Below are positions 1 to 8,140 of a stretch of 64,000 nt of DNA, piece after piece. Source of the stretch: Chryseobacterium carnipullorum. Lineage in GTDB: Bacteria; Bacteroidota; Bacteroidia; Flavobacteriales; Weeksellaceae. The translations under genes were made by a program, and so were the position numbers. Each line of letters starts with the position of its first letter. Within the stretch, counting starts at the first letter, position 1. The notes below the pieces were generated by a model. It made no database searches, was not told where the DNA came from, and saw only the letters and a list, made by a program, of their open reading frames with translations. The stretch is taken from assembly GCF_900142785.1 (NCBI RefSeq), contig NZ_FRCD01000006.1:62001-126000 (forward strand), given 5' to 3'.

Positions 1-1
1 C

Positions 2-1114
2 ATGAATACCAATAAAAAATATGCGATCATGCTGTATCTTTCGGGAGGTGACGGACCGCAAATTAAAGGTTTCGGAGCTTTGGAACACCATGAGTCAACC
101 AGTGTGGTACTTCCTGAAATGATGCCTAAAGAAGCTATTGACAAAACCATTACTGATGTGGTTTCTCACGAATTTTTCCACACCGTGAATCCTTTGAAAA
201 CACATTCTGAAGAGATCCACTATTTTGATTATGCAGATCCTAAAATGTCTCAGCATCTTTGGATGTATGAGGGCGGAACGGAGTATTTTGCCAATCTTTT
301 CCAGATTCAGGAAGGCCTGATCAATAAGGATGAATTCCTTCAAAGAATCAATGAGAAGATCACCAATTCAAAGAATTATGATGATACCATGCCGTTTACG
401 GTGATGAGCAAAAATATCCTGAAAGACGAGTACAAAGATCAGTACAGAAACGTTTATGAAAAAGGAACATTGCTGGCGATGTGTCTGGATATTGAGCTGA
501 GAAAGCTGTCTAATGGGGAAATGGGATACCGTGATATGATCAGAAAACTGTCTCAGAGATTCGGAGAAAATAAACCTTTCAAAGATGACAAATTGATTGA
601 CGAACTGGTAACAGTGACGGGATATCCTCAGGTAAAAGATTTCTATAACAAATATATTGCAGGAAACCAACCGACCCCTTATGCCGAATACCTGAATATG
701 GTAGGCGTAGAAGCGAAGAAGAAGGATACACCTCCTCTTTTCTGGTTCATCAAAGATCCAAATCAAACCGGTTATAACGATAAGAATAATACTTTTGTAT
801 TTGATGAAAGCTCTGCCTTATCCCCTTTTGCAAAAAGTATAGGATTTAAAATCACTGACGAAATTGTTGCTCTGGACGGAAAAACAATCAATGTTCAGAA
901 TATGCAGGAGTTTATCAGCTATGCTAAATCAATCAAGGAAGGTCAAAACGTTACGGTTACCATTCTTAGAAAAAATGGTGACAAAACAGATAAAATAGAT
1001 CTTAAGGGAAAAGCTGTTTTAGATAAAATGACGATTGAAAGTCTGCAATATAAAACGAATCCAACCCCGGCAGAACAAAAACTGCAGGATCAGTGGCTGA
1101 CTGGGAAGAAATAG
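2..1114 (+). CDS. M61-family metallopeptidase with C-terminal PDZ domain (5' partial)
   Basis: The frame is already open at the window edge, so this is the C-terminal 370 residues of a longer protein; M61 (glycyl aminopeptidase-like) enzymes are usually near 600 aa with an N-terminal beta domain that is missing here. Seen: the zinc motif HEFFH at visible residues 56-60 and the downstream glutamate segment WMYEGGTEYF near residues 88-97, typical of gluzincins. Residues about 270-340 (SPFAKSIGFKITDE, then a hydrophobic strand pattern) look like a PDZ domain. It is probably exported and acts on peptides in the periplasm or at the surface, but the signal peptide lies outside the window. The first ATG at base 2 is probably an internal Met. 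A strong terminator follows at 1143-1170. Confidence 0.85.
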   Translation: MNTNKKYAIMLYLSGGDGPQIKGFGALEHHESTSVVLPEMMPKEAIDKTITDVVSHEFFHTVNPLKTHSEEIHYFDYADPKMSQHLWMYEGGTEYFANLFQIQEGLINKDEFLQRINEKITNSKNYDDTMPFTVMSKNILKDEYKDQYRNVYEKGTLLAMCLDIELRKLSNGEMGYRDMIRKLSQRFGENKPFKDDKLIDELVTVTGYPQVKDFYNKYIAGNQPTPYAEYLNMVGVEAKKKDTPPLFWFIKDPNQTGYNDKNNTFVFDESSALSPFAKSIGFKITDEIVALDGKTINVQNMQEFISYAKSIKEGQNVTVTILRKNGDKTDKIDLKGKAVLDKMTIESLQYKTNPTPAEQKLQDQWLTGKK

Positions 1115-1142
1115 TGAATAGTGAAAACTAATAGATAATACG

Positions 1143-1170
1143 AAAGCGGAGAAATTTCTCCGCTTTTTTG
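1143..1170 (+). terminator. Rho-independent terminator after the M61 gene
   Basis: A perfect 12-bp stem (AAAGCGGAGAAA with TTTCTCCGCTTT) is followed by a T run. It is near-symmetric, so it may also stop minus-strand transcripts from the kinase gene. Confidence 0.85.
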
Positions 1171-1255
1171 ATTTTATAATGAATTAAAATCACATAAAGT
1201 ACAGGTTATAAATCGTGAGATTGCTTCGCTCTTTCCGCAATGAATAAAGAAATCT

Positions 1256-2425
1256 TCATGCTTTTTTAATCGTTATTCTGAAGGTGGTTCCCTTTCCAAC
1301 TTCTGTCTGGGAAATTTTAATATCTCCGTTGTGGTATTCGTGAATTACTCTTCTCGCCAGGGAAAGTCCTAATCCCCAACCTCTTTTTTTGGTAGAATAG
1401 CCTGGTTTAAAGGCGTTTCTTGCCTGTTGCTTTGTCATTCCGCTTCCTGAGTCTTTTACTTCTATCAGAAGATTTTTATTCCTTTCAAAAACAGACATTT
1501 GCAGGGTTCCGATCCCTTTCATAGCATCCACGGCATTTTTCACTAAGTTTTCTATCACCCAGCTCATCAGAATTTTATTGTGAGGCACTAAAACGGTGTA
1601 AGTTGGAAGATGAAGACTGAAATCTATTTTCTTTGAGATCCTGGTCTTCAGATAATCATAATTCTGGACAATCGTCTCATTGAAATTCAGATCGTTGAGC
1701 TCAGGGACAGATCCTATTTTTGAAAAACGTTCGGAAATCGTTCTCAATCTTTCGATGTCTTTTTCAATTTCGTAGACGCCTTCAGATTCAGGGGTTTCCA
1801 GTTTCATGATCTCCATCCAACCAATCATGGAAGATAACGGGGTACCGATCTGGTGAGCCGTTTCTTTAGCTAATCCGGCCCAAAGATAACCTTCATCTGT
1901 TTTCTTGATGGTTCTTAGAAACCAAAATATAAAAAGGAGATAAGAAAGGATAAACAGTCCTAAAAAATAGGGATAATAACGTAAATTATTCAGCAGTTTT
2001 GAATTGTCATAAAAAACAAGCTGTTTAGCCCCTTTGGAGATTTCAATTTCAAATGGATCATAATTATTTTCCATTTTTGAAATCAGCTTTTTGAGTTCTT
2101 CAGGACTATCCAGTATTTCTTTGGGAATATTTCTGGAGCTTCCGTCAAAAATAAACGGATTTCTGTTTTCATCCGTTAAGATCGATGGAATCTGGTCATT
2201 TTCGGTAAGAATGGCAAAAAGCAGTTCCTGAGTTTCTGAACTTTTCTGCTGATTGTCCTGTAAAATTTTCAGTGCGGTAGCAAATACTTTAATTCTTTCC
2301 GCCTCTTTTTCCCTTAAACTTTTAATCAGAATATTGGACGAGACAATGAGTGCTATCACAATGACGGTAAGCAGGGTAAAAACAAACCAGTTATTTATTC
2401 TTGACAGAAAAGGGCGATTCTTCAT
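1256..2425 (-). CDS. Membrane sensor histidine kinase
   Basis: 389 aa. Two membrane segments are visible, about residues 13-33 and 153-171, enclosing a periplasmic loop of about 115 residues, so the signal is probably sensed in the periplasm. The phospho-acceptor H box is AKETAHQIGTPLSSM with His near residue 191. The ATPase domain shows the N box (NLVKNAVDAM), the G1 box (DSGSGM) and the G2 box (GWGLGLSLARRVI). No response regulator is adjacent, so the partner is unknown. The gene starts 9 bp after the PBP4-like gene on the same strand and is probably cotranscribed with it, which hints at a cell-envelope role; that link is inference. Confidence 0.88.
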   Translation of the reverse strand: MKNRPFLSRINNWFVFTLLTVIVIALIVSSNILIKSLREKEAERIKVFATALKILQDNQQKSSETQELLFAILTENDQIPSILTDENRNPFIFDGSSRNIPKEILDSPEELKKLISKMENNYDPFEIEISKGAKQLVFYDNSKLLNNLRYYPYFLGLFILSYLLFIFWFLRTIKKTDEGYLWAGLAKETAHQIGTPLSSMIGWMEIMKLETPESEGVYEIEKDIERLRTISERFSKIGSVPELNDLNFNETIVQNYDYLKTRISKKIDFSLHLPTYTVLVPHNKILMSWVIENLVKNAVDAMKGIGTLQMSVFERNKNLLIEVKDSGSGMTKQQARNAFKPGYSTKKRGWGLGLSLARRVIHEYHNGDIKISQTEVGKGTTFRITIKKA

Positions 2426-2434
2426 TCAGTTTAT

Positions 2435-3811
2435 TTATTTTAAGACATTCAGAATTTTCTGCAGTTCTGTACTTCCGCTTCCCTGATAGTTATTAATAAT
2501 GATTGAAAATACATATTTTTTTCCATCTTTCGCAGTGTGGTATCCTGCAAAAGATTTGGTATCTCTCATAGTTCCGCTTTTCATCTTCATGCCGTTATCC
2601 TGAACAGGAAAACCATCATAATAGGCATCAAACCAACTTTGTTTTTTTGCATACAATAAAGCCTGAACTTCTGCTTTGGCCGCTACATAATTTTGAGGAG
2701 AAAGTCCGCTTCCATCAGCAAAATTGATCATATTCGGGTTGATACCTTTTGATTTCCAGAAATCTTTCAGATACGAAACACCACTTTTAAAGCTGGAGTT
2801 CCCTTTCTTTTCTTTTCCTAAGGTCTTGATTAAGGTCTCTCCGTACAGATTGACACTTTTCCTCAGAAACCAGTAGACAATTTTATCCAGAGTCGGCGAC
2901 TGGTACGTAAGAATTACAGTTTTTGGAGTTGCGCGCACCTGCTTACCTTCTAATTCAAGCTGTGAACTGGTGACTGCTTTTCCTGAGATTTCAATCCCGG
3001 ATTCTTTAAGCCATTGCTGAGCTTCAGTTCCCAACTGCAACGGTGGATTGGGCAAAGCACCGGAAACCGTTACTGTTTTTCCTGCCGGAAGCGTTCCGTT
3101 GATTAAGGCTACCTCAGAATGTGGAGCCGTGAAAATAAGGCTTTGATCAGAATTACCTCCTGTTTTGAGCTCGTTCAGCCATTTTAGATTTTCAACAGGA
3201 TAAGAAAAGCCTTTAAACTCTGTTCCATTAATATTGATATCAAACTGATTTTCCCTCCAGTTGATTCCCCAGACTCCCGCTCCGTAATAATTCCCCAGAT
3301 CATCCCATGGCCATCCTCCGGGAATAGTCTGATGGTCAAAATAAGAATCGTCGACCACCAGATTCCCTGAAATCTTTGTAATTCCTGAGTTTTTGAGAGC
3401 TTCAATGAACTTCTTCCTGAAACTTTCGGGTTTATAGGCGTCATAACGCCAGCTTCCCAATGTGGGATCTCCGTTTGAGGTGATGATGAGATCTCCGTTC
3501 AGAATTCCTGAAGACAGATTTCCGGAATAGCCGGCTGTTGTTTTAAAAGTATAATCTTTTCCCAGAGTTTCAAGCGCTGCTCCAGCCGTGAAAATCTTCT
3601 GCGTAGAGGCTGTCGAAAGGCCTTTGTTTCCCTGATATTCGTAAATAAATGTGCCGTTTTCATCGGTAACATAAAATGATAAACCTGATGAAACAGCCCC
3701 CGAAGAATCCATAAGATCTTTGGTGGCTTTATCCAGTTTCTGCGCCATATTCTGGGCAGACAGTATCTGAACCGACAGTACAAAAACTGCAAGTGTTTTT
3801 TTCATTGACAT
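2435..3811 (-). CDS. dacB: D-alanyl-D-alanine carboxypeptidase/endopeptidase (PBP4, peptidase S13)
   Basis: 458 aa with an N-terminal signal peptide (MKKTLAVFVLSVQILSAQ). The S13 active-site signatures are present: SxxK as STQK (Ser69, Lys72), the SxN-equivalent region DGSGLSPQN, and the K[ST]G box in MKSGTM. The family trims peptidoglycan stem peptides and cross-links in the periplasm. Two in-frame ATGs occur at 3811 and 3805; the second gives the more typical signal-peptide start. It is the first gene of a likely two-gene unit with the downstream sensor kinase. Confidence 0.88.
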   Translation of the reverse strand: MSMKKTLAVFVLSVQILSAQNMAQKLDKATKDLMDSSGAVSSGLSFYVTDENGTFIYEYQGNKGLSTASTQKIFTAGAALETLGKDYTFKTTAGYSGNLSSGILNGDLIITSNGDPTLGSWRYDAYKPESFRKKFIEALKNSGITKISGNLVVDDSYFDHQTIPGGWPWDDLGNYYGAGVWGINWRENQFDININGTEFKGFSYPVENLKWLNELKTGGNSDQSLIFTAPHSEVALINGTLPAGKTVTVSGALPNPPLQLGTEAQQWLKESGIEISGKAVTSSQLELEGKQVRATPKTVILTYQSPTLDKIVYWFLRKSVNLYGETLIKTLGKEKKGNSSFKSGVSYLKDFWKSKGINPNMINFADGSGLSPQNYVAAKAEVQALLYAKKQSWFDAYYDGFPVQDNGMKMKSGTMRDTKSFAGYHTAKDGKKYVFSIIINNYQGSGSTELQKILNVLK

Positions 3812-3972
3812 GTTTTTATAGATCTAAAATTCATTAATACACTTCGCCTTTACTCAGCATGACCGTTTCCAATTCAGAATGTGGATGAGTCAGTATATTG
3901 GATATAAACGGGAAGTGTACCAATGTCAATTCCTGATCAAATATAATAAAAATAAAGGCTTGTTTTCGTTAA

Positions 3973-4665
3973 CTAAAGGGTACTTCCCGCCTCTATTTCA
4001 TAAGGTTCCTTATCTTTTTCAAAGATTCTTGTCAGCTCGCTGCCTTCTACAGTAATGGTATTTCCAATTCTTCTGATCCAGTTTCCTTCCCGAAGGCCAA
4101 CTACTTTCATATCATTCTGAGTCAGAAATTCTCTGATTCTGGTTTCTCTGGTTTCGCCGTTGTGTTTCAAATCCGGATTGGGATCAAGATAATGCGGATT
4201 AAGATTGAACGGAACAAGCCCCATACATTCGAAACTTGGCGGATACACAATAGGCATATCGTTCGTAGTCTTCATATTCTGACCCGCGATATTGCTTCCT
4301 GCGCTGCATCCCAAATAGGCTTTTCCGGTTTCAACATTTTCTTTGAGTACAGACATCAAGCCTTCCTCATGTAAAGTTTTAACCAATAAAAATGTATTTC
4401 CACCTCCAGTAAAGTATCCTTTGGCATTATTTAAAGCTTCCACTTTATCTTCAAATTCATGAAGCCCTTTTACTTTGATATTGATTGCTTCAAAAAAGGA
4501 ACGGGCTTTTGCGGTATAGTCGTCATGAGAAATTCCCCCAGGTCTGGCGAAAGGCACGAAAATGATTTCATCAATTCCGTTATATAATTGTATTAATTCT
4601 TCTCTTAAGTATTCCAGATATTCCCCGCCAAAAAGCGTGGAAGTAGATGCTAATATGATATTCAT
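3973..4665 (-). CDS. pepE: Dipeptidase E (alpha-aspartyl dipeptidase, peptidase S51)
   Basis: 230 aa, the normal PepE length. The nucleophile elbow GCSAGSN places the catalytic Ser at residue 121, matching the known PepE position, and the glycine-rich YFTGGGNTF precedes it, as in the family. PepE hydrolyses N-terminal Asp-X dipeptides in the cytoplasm. There is no signal peptide. The gene stands alone: 160 bp separate it from dacB, and it is divergent from the TPR gene on the other side. Confidence 0.9.
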   Translation of the reverse strand: MNIILASTSTLFGGEYLEYLREELIQLYNGIDEIIFVPFARPGGISHDDYTAKARSFFEAINIKVKGLHEFEDKVEALNNAKGYFTGGGNTFLLVKTLHEEGLMSVLKENVETGKAYLGCSAGSNIAGQNMKTTNDMPIVYPPSFECMGLVPFNLNPHYLDPNPDLKHNGETRETRIREFLTQNDMKVVGLREGNWIRRIGNTITVEGSELTRIFEKDKEPYEIEAGSTL

Positions 4666-4857
4666 ACAGGAAAATTATATTGATTTAAAAAAAATTGAAT
4701 GACAAAGATAAAGTCAAACATCAACGAATCAAAAATTAAGCTAAAAAAAAACAGATATCCGTTAATATTTTCTAAAAAAGCTTAAAGCTTCTAAAATTTG
4801 AGTCTTTATGGAATTATAATTGAACTTTAGACTATAGAATTTTAAAAATGTAAGATT

Positions 4858-5412
4858 ATGAAAATGACTAAAATTAATATCAAAAATCTTTTTGTAGGAT
4901 TAATACTTGTAGGAAGTGCAGGTTTTGCCAACGCACAGACTACTCAGACAGATAGCGCAAATACAACAGTTACAACTGCTCAGGCAGGAAGTAATTCAAC
5001 CATAGATGGCCTTAAAAAGCAAATAGAAGCCAATCCAAAGGATACGGAAGCATTAGCAAAACTGGCAGCAGCTTATCAGGATGCTTCAGACTGGACCAAT
5101 GCCATTGATACATGGAAAAAAATATCTGCATTATTACCGGACTGGGCTCCATCATATTACAGCCAGGCATATGCCTACCAATCGGCTAAAGATGATGCGA
5201 ATGCAAAACTTTCTTATGAAAAGTATATTGCCACCGTAAAACCTGAAGAGGTTGAGCAAAATAAGAAAAACCTGGCCTATGCCTATTTCTATGTTGCCTT
5301 CGCAGAACAGCAAAGTGATCCTGCCAAAGCGAAAGAACATATTGCCAAATCTATACAGTATGACCCTACCAATCAGGACGCTGTAAAACTTAGCAAAACT
5401 TTAAACTCTTAA
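4858..5412 (+). CDS. Secreted TPR-repeat protein
   Basis: 184 aa. A signal peptide (about residues 1-28, ending in AGFANAQ) is followed by a Thr/Ser-rich linker and then TPR-like helices (PKDTEALAKLAAAYQDASDW, WAPSYYSQAYAYQSAKDDA, and a third repeat near DPTNQDAVKL). TPRs mediate protein-protein contacts; no catalytic domain is present. A second ATG lies two codons in. The role is unknown; it is probably periplasmic. It is transcribed alone and closed by a strong terminator. Confidence 0.75.
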   Translation: MKMTKINIKNLFVGLILVGSAGFANAQTTQTDSANTTVTTAQAGSNSTIDGLKKQIEANPKDTEALAKLAAAYQDASDWTNAIDTWKKISALLPDWAPSYYSQAYAYQSAKDDANAKLSYEKYIATVKPEEVEQNKKNLAYAYFYVAFAEQQSDPAKAKEHIAKSIQYDPTNQDAVKLSKTLNS

Positions 5413-5433
5413 AATAAAGTCTAAAAATTTTAA

Positions 5434-5474
5434 CTGCCCCAAAAAGCCAGACCCTTTTTGGGGCAGTTTTATTT
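5434..5474 (+). terminator. Rho-independent terminator after the TPR gene
   Basis: A stem of about 13 bp (CTGCCCCAAAAAG with CTTTTTGGGGCAG) and a short loop are followed by TTTTATTT. It may also serve the convergent gene at 5491-6114. Confidence 0.85.
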
Positions 5475-5490
5475 AAAAGTATTGTTTCAA

Positions 5491-6114
5491 TTATACAATG
5501 GATTTGTGTTTATTTTTCACCTTCCTTTCAAGAATGAGGTGTGCGGCATCAAGCATTTTAGTGAGATGAATGTAGGGGCTAACGATATTTCTTTCCGGTA
5601 CATTATCATAAATGCCCAGTGAAAAGTACACCATCCCAGACAAAAAATAGTCAAATTCCTGTACGCTGTATTCTCTGAATGCTTTTTTAAAGACCAACAG
5701 GGGATTTTGGTATTCTTTCTCAGAAAGTAAACCAAGAGCGAATTGAGAGGTATTTTCCATCTGAGTAGTAGCCATCCATTTCTTTTCCTTCAGCGTAAAG
5801 AGATAGCCTGCACGAATAAACGACTGCATCGACTGGCGAAAGTGAAAAATGACTGCCGGATCTTCCTTTATCCAACTATTTCTCTTTACCGCGTAATGCA
5901 TAATGTTGGTTAATCTCTTTTTTGAGGCAGCCAGGTCATACAACTGAAAAAAGGTGTCCATCAGCCGGAGTCCGGAGTGCCTTCTGCGAACCGGCCAAAA
6001 TCTTGTTTCAAAATCTGTTCTATTGTTTTTCATGCGTTTGTATTTTTTTAATAAATAATTCTGTAATGTGGATTGTTTCGCTTCATCATTCATTGGTTGT
6101 ATTGGATGGAGCAT
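5491..6114 (-). CDS. Hypothetical protein
   Basis: 207 aa, basic, no signal peptide or clear membrane span. I do not recognise a family. It has a Lys/Arg-rich N-terminal third (KKYKRMKNNRTDF, FWPVRRRHSGLRL) and an aromatic, helical remainder. The start is uncertain: ATG at 6114 or the internal Met of MNDEAKQ seven codons later. A TATCTTTG element on the minus strand at 6511-6518 could drive a transcript reaching this gene with a leader of about 390 nt, in which case the palindrome next to it might control it. That is inference. Confidence 0.5.
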   Translation of the reverse strand: MLHPIQPMNDEAKQSTLQNYLLKKYKRMKNNRTDFETRFWPVRRRHSGLRLMDTFFQLYDLAASKKRLTNIMHYAVKRNSWIKEDPAVIFHFRQSMQSFIRAGYLFTLKEKKWMATTQMENTSQFALGLLSEKEYQNPLLVFKKAFREYSVQEFDYFLSGMVYFSLGIYDNVPERNIVSPYIHLTKMLDAAHLILERKVKNKHKSIV

Positions 6115-6529
6115 AGCTGTAACTTCCAGCTTACCAGTGTCCGCTGAATCTTATTTAAATGATAAATGGGTATAAAATTAGTGTTCCCGTGAAAGCTTTA
6201 AAGCCGCAATAGATTGTACACTCTATTGTACTATATCATGATACTGTAGGTTGTGAGCAAGCTTAGAAAAATAGAATGATAGAAAAGCAGGACCGCCTGA
6301 TAATAAAAACGGCATAGGATTCTACATTATCTAAACTGAAGTACTGGTAGATCTGAGAAAAGATAAGAGCGCGCACGCCTAGGTCGTGAACTGTTTACTT
6401 ATCCTCTTGTTTCCTTAAAAATTACCTGTTCCCAGTGGAGAGACTCTAAGCAATAGCTTCTACATTTCTTTGAAGTATCACAAAGCTACTTTCTTGTAGC
6501 TTATTTTACAAAGATATGAAAAAAACAAT
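6115..6529. other. Intergenic stretch without a recognisable gene
   Basis: About 415 bp. No open frame resembles a protein. Visible items are a small stem-loop at 6485-6504 (AAGCTAC / GTAGCTT) and a minus-strand -7 element (TATCTTTG) at 6511-6518. An unannotated small RNA read leftward from about 6504 is possible but unsupported. Confidence 0.5.
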
Positions 6530-6559
6530 TATTCGATACAAATTTGTATCGAATAATAT
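6530..6559. promoter_or_regulatory. Perfect 30-bp palindrome, probable operator of the XRE regulator
   Basis: Each 15-bp half reads ATTATTCGATACAAA followed by its exact complement, with no spacer. It ends 25 bp before the start codon of the XRE-type regulator at 6585 and lies 12 bp from a divergent minus-strand -7 element (6511-6518). HTH regulators of this kind often bind such dyads and repress themselves. The palindrome is seen; the operator role is inferred. Confidence 0.6.
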
Positions 6560-6584
6560 AATTTAATATTTCAATTTTTACTAT

Positions 6585-6950
6585 ATGAAAGAATATAGTA
6601 ATGAAGAAATTTATGCTTTAGGTCTACAGATTGGTTGTATAATCAGAGTTGAACGACTCAAGAAAAAACTCTCTCAAGAAGATCTTGGATTACTCATAGG
6701 TTCTAATAGCACTACAATTGGAAGAATTGAAAGATATAAAAACAGTTCTAATTGGGAACTTCTAATTAAGGTTAGTCAAGCATTAGAAATTGACTTTTAT
6801 TCACTGTTTAAATTACAGTCATTGAATGAGGTCTTATTTGTCATTAAGGAGTGTTTTAATCTTGAAAAGAAATTAACCAAACAAAAAGAGAAATACTACT
6901 CTGATCTTGAGGAATCAGTAAAAACTGCATTTAAAAAGATAAAATACTAA
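6585..6950 (+). CDS. XRE-family helix-turn-helix regulator
   Basis: 121 aa. Residues about 15-70 form a Cro/CI-type HTH: RVERLKKKLSQEDLGLLIGS, then STTIGRIERYKNS as recognition helix. The C-terminal half is a Lys/Glu-rich helix, perhaps for dimerisation. The gene is visibly AT-richer than its neighbours, which may point to horizontal acquisition. No phage or toxin gene is adjacent. The perfect palindrome just upstream is a good candidate for autoregulation. Confidence 0.8.
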   Translation: MKEYSNEEIYALGLQIGCIIRVERLKKKLSQEDLGLLIGSNSTTIGRIERYKNSSNWELLIKVSQALEIDFYSLFKLQSLNEVLFVIKECFNLEKKLTKQKEKYYSDLEESVKTAFKKIKY

Positions 6951-6981
6951 CTTTAAATTGGGATTTTTTCGTTATAGTAAG

Positions 6982-7040
6982 ATCCTCCGATTTTCGAAAT
7001 CTGAAGTCTTCGAAATATGTTCAGAGGATTGTTTTTATTT
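6982..7040 (+). terminator. Probable terminator after the XRE gene
   Basis: ATCCTCCGA at 6982-6990 pairs with TCAGAGGAT at 7021-7029 (one G-U pair). The arms enclose a smaller TTTCGAAAT/CTTCGAAAT repeat, and a T-rich run follows from 7030. Confidence 0.55.
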
Positions 7041-7070
7041 GTTTTTTAAATAGAATGCCACAGGGGGACT

Positions 7071-7280
7071 TTAAATTGGCTTATAAGAAAATGCTTTTTC
7101 AACGATATCTTCTGCTTCAAGATCTTCGTATTCCAGAGAAAAAAATAAGTTACTGGCATTGGGATCTGGTACGTTATCTAAAAATCTCTGCAACATTGCC
7201 TCATTTTCTTCCTCGTTTTTCCCAATAGCATTCAGTATATCTTTTGCCAATTGTATTAATTCATCTTTATTCATGATCAT
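7071..7280 (-). CDS. Small colicin/pyocin-immunity-like protein
   Basis: 69 aa, strongly acidic. The arrangement DELIQLAKDI, an acidic helix (NEEENEAMLQRFLDNVP), then PDPNASNLFFS and EDIVEKAFSYKPI follows the plan of DNase-colicin immunity proteins (Im7/Im9 type), where the corresponding segment is E[F/L]LQL...HP.GSDLIYYP. Such proteins bind and neutralise a cognate nuclease bacteriocin. No toxin gene is nearby, so this looks like an orphan immunity gene. It lies 97 bp downstream of a YdeI/OmpD-type gene on the same strand. The alternative start is the Met at codon 3. The family call is by eye only. Confidence 0.55.
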   Translation of the reverse strand: MIMNKDELIQLAKDILNAIGKNEEENEAMLQRFLDNVPDPNASNLFFSLEYEDLEAEDIVEKAFSYKPI

Positions 7281-7377
7281 TGAGCTTAACTGGATAAGAG
7301 ATATTTTTTTTCCCTGCTCTCCGAGGCCTTCATATTTTATTTAGACTAAAAGTTGAGAAAATTTGATATTAAATGAT

Positions 7378-7872
7378 TTATTTTCCATCGATCTTTTTCC
7401 CAAAAAAATCTGTTTCACCGTGCAGATGACGGAGGATTTTCTCAACATTCCTGTCTATGCTTGCCTCTGTTTTCAGATTATTGATGTAGCGGATCAGTTC
7501 ATGTTTTCTTGATGGCGTAAGGTTTTCAAAATTCTTCACTGCGACAGGACTGGATTTAATTGCCTCATCCAGTTTCGGATGAATGGAAATGCTTCGATCT
7601 GAATCATCATATTCTATAGAAACCTCAATGGTCTCTCCTATTCTTTTGGGTGAATTTTTCAGCATCAACAAGTTGACATACAATCTCCATTCCCCTAAAT
7701 ACTTCATCAGGTTCTGTTTAAATTCCTTTCCATTGACGGTTCCTTTTACAGATACAGGACTTTTGTTTTTGCCTGCAGCTTTGAAAATATCTTCCAGGAT
7801 TTCATCAGGAACGAAAACAAAAGGATTAATGCCTATTATTTCCAGTACGGCTGTAAAACTGTTGTCTTTCAT
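7378..7872 (-). CDS. DUF1905 / YdeI-OmpD-associated family protein
   Basis: 164 aa from the chosen start MKDNSFTAV. Residues about 5-85 fit DUF1905 (FTAVLEI, FVFVPDEI, VKGTVNGKEF, LYVNLLML). The C-terminal part (PKLDEAIKSSPVAVKNFENL, SRKHELIRYINN) fits the OmdA/YdeI domain often annotated as bacteriocin-protection. The biochemical role of the family is not established. The start at 7872 is preferred over the longer frame to 7926 because a minus-strand -7 element TAACTTTG lies at 7879-7886, implying a nearly leaderless mRNA that begins close to this ATG. Confidence 0.75.
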   Translation of the reverse strand: MKDNSFTAVLEIIGINPFVFVPDEILEDIFKAAGKNKSPVSVKGTVNGKEFKQNLMKYLGEWRLYVNLLMLKNSPKRIGETIEVSIEYDDSDRSISIHPKLDEAIKSSPVAVKNFENLTPSRKHELIRYINNLKTEASIDRNVEKILRHLHGETDFFGKKIDGK

Positions 7873-7964
7873 GAATAACAAAGTTACCATTTTACGCTGA
7901 AAAAGAGGCAGATTGCAGAATTCCACTTTGAAACTGGATATTACGAACTATTTTCTGCACACCT

Positions 7965-8076
7965 ATCTCATCTCTTATCTCTCATCTCTCATCTCTCATC
8001 TATTATCTACCCTCTATCATCTATCATCTATCATCTATCATCTATCATCTATCCTCTATCCTCTATCCTCTATCCC
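7965..8076. repeat. Heptanucleotide tandem repeat (TMTCATC)
   Basis: About 16 consecutive 7-bp units, first mostly TCTCATC, then TATCATC, then TATCCTC. The gradual change of unit type along the tract suggests growth by slippage. It sits between the start of the DUF1905 gene (minus) and the promoter of the aldolase gene (plus). Confidence 0.85.
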
Positions 8077-8110
8077 AAAATTAAAATTTTCCACTCACAA
8101 AGGGAATCGT

Positions 8111-8118
8111 TATCTTTG
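8111..8118 (+). promoter_or_regulatory. -7 promoter element of the aldolase gene
   Basis: Perfect TATCTTTG (consensus TAnnTTTG), 22 bp before the ATG at 8141. It fixes the start there rather than in the longer upstream frame that would run through the 7-bp repeats. No clear -33 TTG is seen. Confidence 0.7.
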
Positions 8119-8140
8119 CAGTAATAAATCTATCAAACAA

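Noticed and set aside
7913..8140. N-terminal extension of the aldolase through the 7-bp repeats
   Set aside because: It would translate the TCTATCA tract; the TATCTTTG promoter at 8111 and the family start at 8141 contradict it.
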